64,000 nucleotides of DNA from Pseudomonas neuropathica (GCF_015461835.1 NZ_JACOPX010000002.1:124001-188000), one strand, 5' to 3'; shown: positions 1 to 10,097, counted from the first letter of the stretch. The notes: a model not told the origin generated them from the sequence alone. Numbers and translations are program-made.

Positions 1-494
1 TCTATGCGGTGGCCGGTGCCGACAAGTACAAATTGCTCTACAACCTGGTCAACGATAATGGCTGGGAGCGGGTGATGGTCTTCGCCAACCGCAAGGACGA
101 AGTGCGCCGTATCGAAGAGCGTCTGGTGCGTGACGGTGTGAATGCGGCGCAGTTGTCCGGCGACGTGCCGCAGCACAAGCGCATCAAGACCCTGGAAGGT
201 TTCCGCGAAGGCAAGATTCGCGTACTGGTCGCCACTGATGTGGCCGGTCGCGGCATCCACATCGACGGCATCAGCCACGTGATCAACTTCACCCTGCCGG
301 AAGTTCCGGACGACTACGTACACCGCATCGGCCGGACCGGTCGTGCTGGCGCCGATGGCGTGTCGATCAGCTTCGCCGGTGAGGACGACTCCTACCAGTT
401 GCCGTCCATCGAAGAGAAGCTCGGTCGCAAGATCAGTTGTGAAACGCCGCCGACGCATCTGTTGCGCGCGGTTGAGCGCAAGCGTCCGCAGTAA
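1..494 (+). CDS. rhlB: ATP-dependent RNA helicase RhlB, C-terminal part (5' end outside window)
   Basis: The reading frame is open from the first base, so only the C-terminal RecA-like domain of a DEAD-box helicase is visible. Helicase motif IV (VMVFANRK), motif V ([17 protein letters not shown]) and motif VI ([10 protein letters not shown]) are intact. The tail, with [19 protein letters not shown], matches the RhlB type rather than RhlE or DeaD. RhlB unwinds structured RNA, in enterobacteria as a partner of the RNase E degradosome. In P. aeruginosa rhlB also directly precedes dauBAR, as here. The gene is closed by a terminator at 509-544. The symbol rests on the tail and synteny; helicase function is certain. 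Confidence 0.88.
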   Translation, partial: YAVAGADKYKLLYNLVNDNGWERVMVFANRKDEVRRIEERLVRDGVNAAQLSGDVPQHKRIKTLEGFREGKIRVLVATDVAGRGIHIDGISHVINFTLPEVPDDYVHRIGRTGRAGADGVSISFAGEDDSYQLPSIEEKLGRKISCETPPTHLLRAVERKRPQ

Positions 495-508
495 ACGACG
501 TTTAAAAG

Positions 509-544
509 AAAAGCGCAGCCGGCAACGGTCTGCGCTTTTTTTTT
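509..544 (+). terminator. Rho-independent terminator after rhlB
   Basis: A 10-bp stem (AAAAGCGCAG/CTGCGCTTTT) with a GC-rich loop runs into nine T residues 15 bases after the rhlB stop. It separates rhlB from the dau genes. Confidence 0.88.
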
Positions 545-624
545 GCCCGGTGTTTCATCAGGTGCTTGCGAGAGGAAACTAAATGTCCATAATGGACAAA
601 TAAGTTTATTTTTCGGAGCCTGAT

Positions 625-1569
625 ATGTCCAGTACGCCCTACGTGATCGACCAGCATCAGGCCCGTGAGCTGCTGGCGCGCATTGATGTGCCGCAAATCC
701 TGCGCAAGCTGTTCCGTGATCTTGCGGCGGGTAACGCCGTGCAACCGGCGCAGCAACTGGTGGAATTTCCGCAAGGTGCCGGCGACTTCATCAATTATCT
801 GGGCGTGCTGGCCGACGACGGCGTGTACGGCGTGAAGACCTCGCCGTATATCGTTCGCGAACAAGGTGCACTGGTGACGGCATGGACCTTGTTGATGTCG
901 ATGAAAACCGGTCAACCGCTGCTGCTCTGCGATGCCGGTGAATTGACCACCGCGCGCACCGCCGCGACCACGGCTGTGGCGGTCGACACCCTCGCTCCGA
1001 CAAACGCCACGCGACTGGCAATCATCGGGAGTGGCAAGGTTGCGCAGGCGCATCTGCACTATGTAAAAGGTCTACGCGACTGGCAGAGCATCAGCCTGTA
1101 TTCGCCAAGCCTGTCCGCCGACGCTCAAACCAAGGCACTGTTGAAAGCCATCACTCCCAACCTGAGGATCGTTGACAGCCGTGACGCCGCCCTCGTCGAG
1201 GCCGACGTGATCATGCTCTGCACCTCGTCCGCCGGCCCGGTAATCGATCCGACCGCGCTGAGCAAACCAGCCCTGATCACCTCGATCAGCACCAACGCTC
1301 CGCGCGCCCATGAAGTGCCGCCGCAGAGCCTCAACGACATGCAGGTGTTCTGCGACTATCGTCTGACCACGCCGGGTTCGGCAGGTGAGATGCTGATTGC
1401 CAGTGAACAGCATGGCTGGAGCAAGGATTCGATTGTCGGCGACCTCGCCGATCTACTCAGCGAGAAAGTGCTGCGCCCGGGTTACGACCGTCACGTGTTT
1501 TTCCGCTCAATTGGCCTCGGCCTGGAAGACATCGCCCTGGCCAATGCGGTTTATCACCTAGCTAACTAA
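625..1569 (+). CDS. dauB: DauB, ornithine cyclodeaminase-family NAD(P)H-dependent L-arginine dehydrogenase
   Basis: The 314-residue protein belongs to the ornithine cyclodeaminase/mu-crystallin family, with a Rossmann nucleotide site at residues 135-140 (GSGKVA). In P. aeruginosa the orthologous DauB reduces 2-ketoarginine with ammonia to L-arginine, completing D-to-L racemisation begun by DauA. The context rhlB-dauB-dauA-dauR is the P. aeruginosa order, which supports DauB over a true ornithine cyclodeaminase. A TATTTTTCGGAGCC ribosome-binding region precedes the ATG. A family B repeat lies between this gene and dauA, so the two may not be tightly co-translated. The exact substrate is inferred from synteny, not from residues I can check. 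Confidence 0.82.
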   Translation: MSSTPYVIDQHQARELLARIDVPQILRKLFRDLAAGNAVQPAQQLVEFPQGAGDFINYLGVLADDGVYGVKTSPYIVREQGALVTAWTLLMSMKTGQPLLLCDAGELTTARTAATTAVAVDTLAPTNATRLAIIGSGKVAQAHLHYVKGLRDWQSISLYSPSLSADAQTKALLKAITPNLRIVDSRDAALVEADVIMLCTSSAGPVIDPTALSKPALITSISTNAPRAHEVPPQSLNDMQVFCDYRLTTPGSAGEMLIASEQHGWSKDSIVGDLADLLSEKVLRPGYDRHVFFRSIGLGLEDIALANAVYHLAN

Positions 1570-2847
<1,278 letters not shown>

Positions 2848-2940
2848 TTGTCCCTGCGGATGACGCGCCCAACGGATTGCGGCACACTCGCAACGCCTCC
2901 TGATCACGGAGGCGTTGACGCTGCCTGGAGCTCCACTGTC

Positions 2941-3567
2941 ATGACTGCCCCTGAATTCGAACCGGCGCTGGATAATTTCCGCGCCGTCGCCGACGCCATC
3001 GCCACGCTGTTCTTTCCCCACGCCGAAGTGGTGCTGCACGACCTGCGCACGCAAAAGGTCGACTACATCGCCAACAACCTGTCCAAGCGCGAGATCGGCG
3101 ACGACTCGTCACTGGAGGACATGCTCAGCGAGGATGTCAGCGACCGCAATATCGGCCCGTACGAAAAGCTCAATTGGGATGGCCAGAAGATTCGCAGCCT
3201 GAGCACCGTGCTGCGCGACAGCGAAGGCCGGCCACTGGCAGTGCTGTGCATCAATCTGAATATTTCGCTGTTCGAGAACGCCAAGGCCGCGCTGGACCTG
3301 TTTCTCTCGCCGAGCAAACTGATCCCGCAACCGGACTCACTGTTTCGCGATGACTGGCAGGAACGCATCAACACCTTCCTCCACGCCTGGCTGCGCGAGC
3401 GGCAACTGAGCCTGAATCTGCTGACCCGCGATCACAAGCGCGAACTGGTGCTGGCGCTGCACGCCGAGGGCGCGTTCAAGGGCAAGAGCGCCTCGAACTA
3501 TGTGGCCAATGTGCTGAACATGGGGCGAGCGACGGTGTACAAGCATTTGAAAGAGCTGAAGGGCTGA
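2941..3567 (+). CDS. dauR: DauR, YheO/PAS-type transcriptional regulator of the dau genes
   Basis: A 208-residue protein with a YheO-like PAS domain over roughly residues 8-125 and a C-terminal helix-turn-helix (about 155-205, ending NMGRATVYKHLKELKG). In P. aeruginosa DauR represses dauBAR and is released by 2-ketoarginine. It lies third in the cluster, as there. The ATG at 2941 has GGAG ten bases upstream; the frame is open further upstream but without another good start. Its stop is two bases from a family A palindrome shared with the convergent gene. Confidence 0.82.
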   Translation: MTAPEFEPALDNFRAVADAIATLFFPHAEVVLHDLRTQKVDYIANNLSKREIGDDSSLEDMLSEDVSDRNIGPYEKLNWDGQKIRSLSTVLRDSEGRPLAVLCINLNISLFENAKAALDLFLSPSKLIPQPDSLFRDDWQERINTFLHAWLRERQLSLNLLTRDHKRELVLALHAEGAFKGKSASNYVANVLNMGRATVYKHLKELKG

Positions 3568-3568
3568 A

Positions 3569-3648
3569 GATCAAAAGATCGCAGCCTGCGGCAGCTCCTA
3601 CAGGAGCACGCATTCCCCTGTAGGAGCTGCCGAAGGCTGCGATCTTTT
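3569..3648. repeat. Family A inverted repeat between convergent genes
   Basis: GATCAAAAGATCGCAGCCTGCGGCAGCTCCTACAG is followed by its inverse. It begins two bases after the dauR stop and ends four bases before the stop of the opposing binding-protein gene. It fills the whole gap and probably serves as a two-way terminator. Confidence 0.87.
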
Positions 3649-3651
3649 CTA

Positions 3652-4428
3652 TCAGTCGCCGTAGATGTCGGACTTGAAATACTTCTCGGAAATCTTCTGG
3701 TACTCGCCACTCGCGCGAATGCCATCGATGGCGCCATTCAGCTGGCTGACCAATTCTGCATTACCCTTGCGCACTGCAATCCCTGCGCCCTCGCCCACGT
3801 ACTTCGGATCCTTCAACTCAGGCCCGACAAACGCATAACCCTTGCCACGCGGCATCGACAAAAAGTCATTCAGCGGAATGGTGTCGGCAAAAATCGCATC
3901 AAGCCGCCCCGCTGCCAGGTCCATGTAGATTTCTTCGTTGTTGCTGTAGCGCTTGACGTTAATGCCCTTCGGTTCGAACACCTCGGTGGCATAACGATCG
4001 GTGGTGGTCGCACGCTGCACGCCGACATTCTTGCCCTTGAGGCTGGCGTATTGATCGTCGACCGTGGCGCCTTCCTTCATCACCAGTCGTGACGAAGTGA
4101 AGTAGTACTTGTGGGTGAAATCCACCGACTTCTTGCGGTCTTCGTTGATGGTCATCGAGGACAGCGCCATGTCGATCTTTTTCACTTTCAGCGAAGGAAT
4201 CAGACCGTCGAACTCACCTTCGACCCACACACACTTGACCTTCATCTGCGCACACAGGGCATTGCCGATGTCGTAGTCGAAACCGACGATTTCGCCTTTG
4301 TCGGTTTTCGACGCAAATGGCGGGTAAGCGGCTTCGATGCCGATGCGCAGGGTTTGCTCGGCGGCGAACACGCTGACAGAGGCCAACAGGCTGAGAGCCA
4401 GACCGGTGATGAGGGGGAGTTTCTTCAT
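3652..4428 (-). CDS. Periplasmic basic-amino-acid-binding protein (ABC transporter)
   Basis: A 258-residue type 3 extracellular solute-binding protein. Residues 1-22 form a signal peptide ending SVFA, and the mature start [12 protein letters not shown], with FDYDIG and the CAQMKVKC cysteine pair, is typical of lysine/arginine/ornithine-binding proteins. It lies convergent to dauR, and P. aeruginosa has an amino-acid-binding gene at the same place. It probably captures arginine or a related amino acid that feeds the dau pathway. No permease or ATPase genes are next to it, so it must share a transporter encoded elsewhere. Ligand identity is inferred. Confidence 0.82.
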   Translation of the reverse strand: MKKLPLITGLALSLLASVSVFAAEQTLRIGIEAAYPPFASKTDKGEIVGFDYDIGNALCAQMKVKCVWVEGEFDGLIPSLKVKKIDMALSSMTINEDRKKSVDFTHKYYFTSSRLVMKEGATVDDQYASLKGKNVGVQRATTTDRYATEVFEPKGINVKRYSNNEEIYMDLAAGRLDAIFADTIPLNDFLSMPRGKGYAFVGPELKDPKYVGEGAGIAVRKGNAELVSQLNGAIDGIRASGEYQKISEKYFKSDIYGD

Positions 4429-4579
4429 GTTCGTTCTCTCGCGGGTTGTTGTTGGTTTGGCAAGATGAAGAAGAGCAGCTGCTAGCGGGGAGCTACGAGC
4501 GGCAGGATTGAAGCTTTTTTTGTACTTGGAAATCCATCTTGGACTTATATGTACAAATCGTCAATTCGGGGCAGAAGCA

Positions 4580-4658
4580 AAAAGATCGCAGCCTTCGGCA
4601 GCTCCTACAGGGGTATGCCGACCCAATGTAGGAGCTGCCGAAGGCTGCGATCTTTTGA
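4580..4658. repeat. Family A inverted repeat after moaE
   Basis: Two opposed copies of the GATCGCAGCCTTCGGCAGCTCCTAC arm separated by about 20 bases. The repeat abuts the moaE stop codon on the minus strand. Confidence 0.85.
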
Positions 4659-4659
4659 T

Positions 4660-5112
4660 TTACTTTTTCCAGCGATCCGCCGCTGCATGATCACTGTCGC
4701 GCCCCTCAACCCAACGCGGGCCGTCACTGGTGTTTTCTTTCTTCCAGAACGGCGCGCGGGTTTTCAGGTAGTCCATGACAAAGGCGCAGGCATCGAAGGC
4801 GGCCTGGCGGTGGGCGCTGGCGGCGCCGACAAACACGATGGGTTCGCCCGGCTCCAATGCGCCGATGCGGTGCAGCACTTCCAGTTTCAGCAACGGCCAG
4901 CGCTGTTCGGCTTCGATGGCGATTTTGCCGAGGGCTTTTTCGGTCATGCCCGGATAGTGTTCAAGGAACATCCCGGCCACATCCAGCCCATCATTGAAAT
5001 CACGCACGTAGCCGACAAAACTCACCACCGCGCCGACGCCGACATTGGCCGCATGCATCGCGTTGACTTCAGCGCCCGGATCGAATGGCGTGGCCTGCAC
5101 GCGAATCGCCAT
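4660..5112 (-). CDS. moaE: Molybdopterin synthase catalytic subunit MoaE
   Basis: 150 residues, the usual MoaE length. MoaE converts cyclic pyranopterin monophosphate to molybdopterin using the thiocarboxylated tail of MoaD. The family motifs GYVRDFN, LEHYPGM and the catalytic lysine pair in APFWKKE are present. It is the last gene of moaC-moaD-moaE, three bases after moaD. This is the cytosolic cofactor pathway that supplies molybdoenzymes such as nitrate reductase or formate dehydrogenase. Confidence 0.95.
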   Translation of the reverse strand: MAIRVQATPFDPGAEVNAMHAANVGVGAVVSFVGYVRDFNDGLDVAGMFLEHYPGMTEKALGKIAIEAEQRWPLLKLEVLHRIGALEPGEPIVFVGAASAHRQAAFDACAFVMDYLKTRAPFWKKENTSDGPRWVEGRDSDHAAADRWKK

Positions 5113-5115
5113 GGA

Positions 5116-5358
5116 TCAGCCTCCGGTCACGGTAGGGAAAAACGCCACTTCGTCGCCATCGACCACCGGCTCATCGAGTTGGCAGAGGTCTTCGTTGCGT
5201 GCGCACATCAGGTTCTGCTCGCTCAGCACCTCGGCGCCGTCACGTTGCGCGAGCAGTGCGCGAACGTCCTCGACGGTGGCGAAATCACCTTCAACCTTTA
5301 CCGAGTCCACGCCCAGCGCTTCACGGTAACGGGCAAAAAACTTCACGGTCAGGTTCAT
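5116..5358 (-). CDS. moaD: Molybdopterin synthase sulfur carrier MoaD
   Basis: An 80-residue ubiquitin-like protein ending in the diglycine required for thiocarboxylation (VTGG). It overlaps moaC by four bases (ATGA), which implies translational coupling, and lies three bases before moaE. MoaD donates sulfur to MoaE during molybdopterin formation. Confidence 0.94.
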   Translation of the reverse strand: MNLTVKFFARYREALGVDSVKVEGDFATVEDVRALLAQRDGAEVLSEQNLMCARNEDLCQLDEPVVDGDEVAFFPTVTGG

Positions 5359-5828
5359 GGCTGCTCCGCTTGAAAGTGTCCGCTCTTACCGCCGACTTTC
5401 TCCAGCAGACGCACGCTTTCAATGGTCATGCCGCGATCGACGGCTTTGCACATGTCGTAAATGGTCAGGGCGGCAACACTGGCAGCGGTCAACGCTTCCA
5501 TCTCAACGCCGGTCTGCCCGGACAGCTTGCAGCGGGCAACGATGCGCACGGTGTCGTCGCCATCAGCACTGAGTTCGACTTTGACGCCGGTGAGCATCAG
5601 CGGATGGCAGAGGGGAATCAGATCGCTGGTTTTCTTCGCCGCTTGAATGCCGGCAATGCGCGCCACGGCGAACACGTCGCCCTTGGGATGGCCACCGCTA
5701 ACGATCATCTGCAGCGTTTCGGGGAGCATGCGCACCAGCGCTTGGGCCGTCGCTTCACGGAACGTCACGGCTTTTTCGGTGACGTCGACCATGTTGGCGC
5801 GACCTTGGGAATCGAGATGAGTCAGCAC
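5355..5828 (-). CDS. moaC: Cyclic pyranopterin monophosphate synthase MoaC
   Basis: 157 residues. It carries the MoaC signatures [24 protein letters not shown] and GVEMEALTA. With MoaA it converts GTP to cyclic pyranopterin monophosphate; no moaA or moaB lies alongside. The start is GTG with AGGAG about seven bases upstream; I see no ATG in a better position. It heads the moaCDE operon. I see no molybdenum-cofactor riboswitch in the short leader, only a family A repeat about 75 bases upstream. Confidence 0.93.
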   Translation of the reverse strand: MLTHLDSQGRANMVDVTEKAVTFREATAQALVRMLPETLQMIVSGGHPKGDVFAVARIAGIQAAKKTSDLIPLCHPLMLTGVKVELSADGDDTVRIVARCKLSGQTGVEMEALTAASVAALTIYDMCKAVDRGMTIESVRLLEKVGGKSGHFQAEQP

Positions 5829-5904
5829 GGGATTACTCCTGATCAGGAGCGACGATTGTAAACCTGCGGGTCAAATTTCCGCACGCACGAATATGGTGTT
5901 CATC

Positions 5905-5990
5905 GTGTAGGAGCTGCCGAAGGCTGCGATCTTTTGACTTTGATTTTTAAAAACAAGATCAAAAGATCGCAGCCTTCGGCAGCTCCTACA
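5905..5990. repeat. Family A inverted repeat
   Basis: GTAGGAGCTGCCGAAGGCTGCGATCTTTTGA and its inverse are separated by an AT-rich 25-base spacer. It lies between the end of the PhoH-like gene and the start of moaC. Confidence 0.86.
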
Positions 5991-6012
5991 TTGGGATTTG
6001 TGCAGGGGCATA

Positions 6013-6046
6013 AAAAACCGGACGGCTTTTGGGGCCGCCCGGTTTT
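6013..6046 (-). terminator. Rho-independent terminator of the PhoH-like gene
   Basis: Read on the minus strand, AAAACCGGGCGGC pairs with GCCGTCCGGTTTT around a CCCAAAA loop, with one mismatch, and ends in a run of T. It lies 11 bases after the stop. Confidence 0.8.
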
Positions 6047-6056
6047 GGGTGAAGGG

Positions 6057-7451
6057 TTACAAATGCGATTCGGCGTATTCAGCCAGAATCGAGCGAGGCA
6101 CCCCTTGCAGGGTGATATGCACACCGTTAGGGAAATCCTTGAAGCGTTCGGTCAGGTAGGTCAGCCCGGAACTGGTCGCGGACAGGTAAGGGGTGTCAAT
6201 CTGTGCGAGGTTGCCCAGGCACACCACTTTCGAACCGGCGCCGGCACGGGTGATGATGGTTTTCATCTGGTGCGGCGTAAGGTTCTGGCATTCGTCGATC
6301 AGGATCAGGCTCTGCTGGAAGCTGCGACCGCGAATGTAGTTGAGCGATTTGAACTGCAACGGCACTTTGCTGAGGATGTAATCGACGCTGCCATGGGTGT
6401 TTTCGTCATCCATGTGCAAGGCTTCGAGGTTGTCGGTAATGGCGCCCAGCCACGGCTCCATTTTTTCCGCTTCGGTGCCGGGCAGGAAGCCGATTTCCTG
6501 GTCCAGGCCCTGCACGCTGCGAGTGGCGATGATGCGACGATAACGCTTGCTGACCATGGTCTGCTCAATCGCCGCGGCCAGGGCCAGAATGGTTTTACCG
6601 GAGCCTGCCGCCCCCGACAGGTTGACCAGATGAATGTCCGGATCGAGCAGCGCGTACAGCGCCAGACTCTGGTAGATGTCGCGTGGCTTCAGCCCCCAAG
6701 CTTCTTGATGCAGCAGCGGCTCCTGATGCAGGTCGAGGATCAGCAGCTTGGCCTCGTCGATCTCCTTGATCCAGCCGACAAAGCCCTGTTCATCAATGAT
6801 GAATTCGTTGATGTGCACCGCCGGCAGGTTGTCGATCAGTTGCACTTGATGCCAGGTACGGCCGTGATCCTGGCGGGTGTCGACCTTGCTCACGCGGTCC
6901 CAGAAGGAGCCAGTCATGTTGTGGTAGCCGTTGGGCAGCAGGGACACGTCATCGACCAGTTGGTCGGTGCTGTAATCCTCGGCATCGATACCGCAGGCGC
7001 GCGCCTTGAGGCGCATGTTGATGTCTTTGGTGACCAGCACCACAGGCTTTTTCGGATCGCGGGTGTGCAAATCGATCAGTTGGTTGATGATTTTATTGTC
7101 GTTCAGGTGCTCGGGCAGAATCAGATTCGATTCGGCCTGCTTGCTCATCAGAATTGACAGCAAGCCCTTCGGCCCGCCTTTACCGCGCTGGATCGGCACA
7201 CCCAGCTCGACGTCTTCAGGGGAAGCGTCGCCCAGGGTCTTGTCGATCAGCCGGATGGCCTGACGGCATTCGGCGGCAACGCTGTGATGCCCGCTCTTGA
7301 GCTTGTCCAGCTCTTCAAGCACGGTCATCGGGATCGCGACGTGGTGTTCTTCGAAATTCAGCAGGGCATTTGGATCGTGAATCAATACGTTGGTATCGAG
7401 TACATAAAGGATTGGCTGGTTGGAGGAAGGGCTACGTCCGTGATCATCCAT
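6057..7451 (-). CDS. PIN domain-PhoH ATPase fusion (PhoH2-type RNA helicase/nuclease)
   Basis: A 464-residue two-domain protein. The N-terminal PIN domain (about residues 13-150) keeps the acidic metal residues D19 (YVLDTNVLI), E47 and D143 (TKDINMR). The C-terminal PhoH domain has Walker A GAAGSGKT at 280-287 and a Walker B LILIDECQN. Mycobacterial PhoH2 proteins of this build unwind and cut RNA using ATP. P. aeruginosa has the same gene directly upstream of moaC. It is monocistronic here, with its own terminator. The in vivo role in Pseudomonas is not known to me. It is distinct from the single-domain PhoH/YbeZ. Confidence 0.88.
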   Translation of the reverse strand: MDDHGRSPSSNQPILYVLDTNVLIHDPNALLNFEEHHVAIPMTVLEELDKLKSGHHSVAAECRQAIRLIDKTLGDASPEDVELGVPIQRGKGGPKGLLSILMSKQAESNLILPEHLNDNKIINQLIDLHTRDPKKPVVLVTKDINMRLKARACGIDAEDYSTDQLVDDVSLLPNGYHNMTGSFWDRVSKVDTRQDHGRTWHQVQLIDNLPAVHINEFIIDEQGFVGWIKEIDEAKLLILDLHQEPLLHQEAWGLKPRDIYQSLALYALLDPDIHLVNLSGAAGSGKTILALAAAIEQTMVSKRYRRIIATRSVQGLDQEIGFLPGTEAEKMEPWLGAITDNLEALHMDDENTHGSVDYILSKVPLQFKSLNYIRGRSFQQSLILIDECQNLTPHQMKTIITRAGAGSKVVCLGNLAQIDTPYLSATSSGLTYLTERFKDFPNGVHITLQGVPRSILAEYAESHL

Positions 7452-7689
7452 ACTCGGTCACCTTTGTCAGAGCCATTGGACGCAATACCTGAGCGGTGCT
7501 GCGCCTCGAAGTGACTGCCGAAATCTCACCTGCGGAGATTCAAGTGACTGCAAACAAACGGGTCTTGGAAGACGCCACCTGTGTTGCAGGTTTCGGCGGT
7601 CTGTCTTCGTAATACTCCAAAACCGATGACATAAAAAAGTACTTTGACGGTTTTTTTAAGTTTATTTTGCAGAGTGACGAAAAGCCCTT

Positions 7690-7783
7690 GGCGGACTGCC
7701 CAGACCCCGCTAAAGTCGGAAGTCCGCCTGCATCGAACTCTTCAAAAAAATCGCCCCAAGCCCAATGTTTCCGGGCTTTTTTT
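7690..7783 (+). ncRNA. Candidate small RNA (two hairpins, the second a terminator)
   Basis: A perfect 8-bp stem (GGCGGACT at 7690-7697 with AGTCCGCC at 7721-7728) is followed by an A-rich single strand and then a terminator-type hairpin (AAGCCC/GGGCTT at 7758-7778) with seven T residues on the plus strand. No plus-strand ORF leads into that terminator. A TTGACG lies at 7644-7649 but no convincing -10 is seen. The second hairpin may only be the terminator of the minus-strand deacetylase gene, which would explain part of the signal. Confidence 0.3.
7758..7783. terminator. Terminator hairpin, possibly two-way
   Basis: AAGCCC-N9-GGGCTT is followed on the plus strand by TTTTT. On the minus strand a T7 run follows eight bases after the stem. 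It lies five bases past the stop of the minus-strand deacetylase gene. Confidence 0.65.
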
Positions 7784-7788
7784 GTTTC

Positions 7789-8928
7789 TCAGCGAAAAGC
7801 GTCCTGACAGTCTTCCCAACCGATACCGCTCTGCGCGGTCTGCGTGATCAACCACGGTAACGAGGTCTTCACCGCGTCCTGTTTCATGTTGAAATTGATC
7901 ACCCCGTGTCGCCACAGCAGCATCAGGGTCAGTACCCTCTGCGCGCTCGCTGAGCCCTTGAGTTTGCCGGCGCCGTCCTGGGCATCGATGTCCCACAGCG
8001 CCACTTGCAGGCCTTGTGTGTTGAAGAAACCTTGCGCATCGCTGCGGCGCTGCCCTTCCGGCGGACGAAACAGCGGCACATAGTTTTCCGGCAACTTGTT
8101 TTTCACCAGATCAGCACTGCGTCGCACCGAATCCTGCCAGTCCTGCCAGTGACTGTGGGAACGGAACTCCCAACCTTGAACGCCGACGCACTGTTTCGAG
8201 AACTCTGCTTGCAGGCTGCTGACCGAGCGATCAGCCAGTCGCGCCTGAATATCCTTTCCCAGCACAAAGAATGTGCCGCTCAGGTTTGCCTTGCGCAGGT
8301 ATTCGGTTAGCCAACCGGAGTTGTCCGGTTGCAGATTGGCGGCGCTGTCGAAGGTCAGCAGGAACAGCCGGTCGTGCATCTCGTCGCCATTACGCTCGTA
8401 GTCACCGAAACGATCGAATTCGTTGCTGCTCTGCGGCGACAACGCGGCCTTGCGCAACAACTCGTCGAGGTACTGCACATGGAAGATCCGGCTCGGCTCG
8501 GCCCACTTGGTGTAATAACTGTCGTCACTGACGACGAACTTGGCAGCTTGCTCGCGCAGCGTTGGCAAGTCTTCTACAAGGAAGCAGAAAGAAGCGTCCT
8601 GATCGCAGCTTTGCTGGGCGAAGTTGTAGTTGGCCAGCAGGCGCTGCCAGAGGCGTTGGCGCAGGCCGTTGATCGCGTCGATATTGACCGTGCGCAGGCC
8701 CAGACGCTGCGCCAGAGCGGCCTCGTCCATCGACTCGGTGCCCAGCAGGACACGGGCGAACATCAGGATTTCCGCCCGGGACGCCACGTCAAACAGGGTC
8801 GGATTGCTCAGTTGCTCCGGCCAGGTGCTGCGATCCAGCGTCGCCACATCGCCCGGCGCCGCGACGGCACCGAAGCTCAACAGCCACGCGGTGAATAAAA
8901 GAACAATGCGCAAAAGGGATGTCTCCAT
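7789..8928 (-). CDS. Exported polysaccharide-deacetylase (NodB-like) family protein
   Basis: 379 residues with a signal peptide (about 1-23, ending AVAA). The first half is not a domain I recognise. The NodB-like fold spans about residues 185-345, with TFDSA (D194), SHSH (257-260), FRPPEGQR (287-294) and WDID (312-315). Classical members have two aspartates in the first motif (TFDDGP), and the second one binds the metal. Here it is Ser195, so the activity may differ or be lost. The family removes N- or O-acetyl groups from polysaccharides in the envelope. It is transcribed alone, and a family C repeat lies upstream. Confidence 0.72.
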   Translation of the reverse strand: METSLLRIVLLFTAWLLSFGAVAAPGDVATLDRSTWPEQLSNPTLFDVASRAEILMFARVLLGTESMDEAALAQRLGLRTVNIDAINGLRQRLWQRLLANYNFAQQSCDQDASFCFLVEDLPTLREQAAKFVVSDDSYYTKWAEPSRIFHVQYLDELLRKAALSPQSSNEFDRFGDYERNGDEMHDRLFLLTFDSAANLQPDNSGWLTEYLRKANLSGTFFVLGKDIQARLADRSVSSLQAEFSKQCVGVQGWEFRSHSHWQDWQDSVRRSADLVKNKLPENYVPLFRPPEGQRRSDAQGFFNTQGLQVALWDIDAQDGAGKLKGSASAQRVLTLMLLWRHGVINFNMKQDAVKTSLPWLITQTAQSGIGWEDCQDAFR

Positions 8929-8977
8929 AACAAAACCCGCGCGGCACTATAGCTGATGTGCGAGATTCACGGACGCT

Positions 8978-9125
8978 ACCCTCACCCCAGCCCTCTCCCA
9001 GAGGGAGAGGGAGCCGATCTGTGTGGATTTCAAAATCAGCATTCAACTCGATAGCTCAGGTCGGCGGATATCGACAGTACACGCGGTCAGTCCCCTCTCC
9101 CTCTGGGAGAGGGTTAGGGTGAGGG
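8978..9125. repeat. Family C repeat (CCCTCACC arms)
   Basis: The outer arms CCCTCACCCCAGCCCTCTCCC and its inverse, ending GGGTGAGGG, flank about 100 bases with internal inverse segments. It lies between the divergent deacetylase and yaaA genes. Confidence 0.85.
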
Positions 9126-9242
9126 AAAAAAATCCACCAACCGTCGCAAATGCCCCTGCTAACCCCGACCTATAACCCCGATAGCTGGAGTCAACACCGA
9201 CAACCCCCTAGAATCGCCCCCACGATTAAAGGAGACGACTTC

Positions 9243-10022
9243 ATGCTGATGGTGATTTCCCCCGCCAAGACCCTCGATTACGAAACACCGCCGGCGACCC
9301 AGCGCTTCACTCAGCCGCAATACCTCGACCATTCCCAGGAACTGATCCAGCAACTGCGCGACCTGACCCCGGCGCAGATCAGCGAACTGATGCACGTGTC
9401 CGACAAGATCGGTGGGCTCAACGCCGCGCGCTTCGGCAGCTGGACGCCTGCCTTCACCCCGGAAAACGCCAAACAGGCACTGCTCGCGTTCAAGGGCGAT
9501 GTCTACACCGGTCTCGACGCCCAGTCCTTCAGCGAAGCCGATTTCGATTACGCGCAAAAACACCTGCGCATGCTCTCCGGTCTCTACGGGCTGCTGCGCC
9601 CGCTCGACCTGATGCAACCCTATCGCCTGGAAATGGGCACCAAACTGGCCAACGCCCGTGGCAAAGACCTGTACGCCTTCTGGGGCACGCGCATCAGCGA
9701 ATGGCTCAACGAAGCGCTGGCCGATCAGGGCGACGACGTGCTGCTCAACCTCGCCTCCAATGAATACTTTTCGGCGGTGAAACGCACAGCCCTGAACGCG
9801 CGGATCATCAACACCGAGTTCAAGGACCAGAAGAACGGTCAGTACAAGATCATCAGCTTCTACGCGAAAAAAGCCCGGGGCCTGATGAGCCGTTTCGTGA
9901 TCCAGGAAAAGATCAACGATCCGGCCCTGCTCAAACAGTTCGATGTGCAGGGTTATCGCTACAGCGTCGAACAGTCGAAACCCGACAATCTGGTGTTTTT
10001 GCGCGACCACGCCCCGGAATAA
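9243..10022 (+). CDS. yaaA: YaaA family peroxide-stress protein (DUF328)
   Basis: 259 residues starting [14 protein letters not shown], the family signature. [38 protein letters not shown] and the lysine/arginine-rich [13 protein letters not shown] segment are typical. E. coli YaaA is induced by OxyR and lowers free intracellular iron, limiting oxidative DNA damage; the fold binds DNA. The ATG at 9243 has AAAGGAGA upstream; a longer frame beginning at 9150 lacks family sequence. P. aeruginosa has the same gene just upstream of algD. Confidence 0.9.
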   Translation: MLMVISPAKTLDYETPPATQRFTQPQYLDHSQELIQQLRDLTPAQISELMHVSDKIGGLNAARFGSWTPAFTPENAKQALLAFKGDVYTGLDAQSFSEADFDYAQKHLRMLSGLYGLLRPLDLMQPYRLEMGTKLANARGKDLYAFWGTRISEWLNEALADQGDDVLLNLASNEYFSAVKRTALNARIINTEFKDQKNGQYKIISFYAKKARGLMSRFVIQEKINDPALLKQFDVQGYRYSVEQSKPDNLVFLRDHAPE

Positions 10023-10033
10023 AGCATGCCCAA

Positions 10034-10063
10034 TGCACGACTCTTTCTATAAAGAGTCGTGCA
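10034..10063. terminator. Strong hairpin after yaaA (no U tract)
   Basis: TGCACGACTCTTT pairs perfectly with AAAGAGTCGTGCA across CTAT, a 13-bp stem. It lies 11 bases after the yaaA stop. No T run follows, so intrinsic termination is uncertain; it could block processing or back-transcription instead. Confidence 0.5.
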
Positions 10064-10097
10064 GCTCGCACGATGTCAAAAAACCCTCGCACTATTT

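Larger units (their letters stand above)
7452..7788. other. Intergenic region with a candidate small RNA and shared terminator
   Basis: This 337-base gap separates two minus-strand genes. Its left part is the promoter side of the PhoH-like gene. Bases 7633-7672 are AT-rich with poly-T tracts. Bases 7690-7783 hold two hairpins, listed separately. I see no protein gene in it. Confidence 0.55.

Noticed and set aside
4549-5373. Plus-strand frame opposite moaDE
   Set aside because: It starts inside a family A repeat and is antisense to well-supported molybdopterin genes.
5829-5904. Possible molybdenum-cofactor riboswitch upstream of moaC
   Set aside because: Only about 75 bases of leader with no multi-helix junction visible before the family A repeat.
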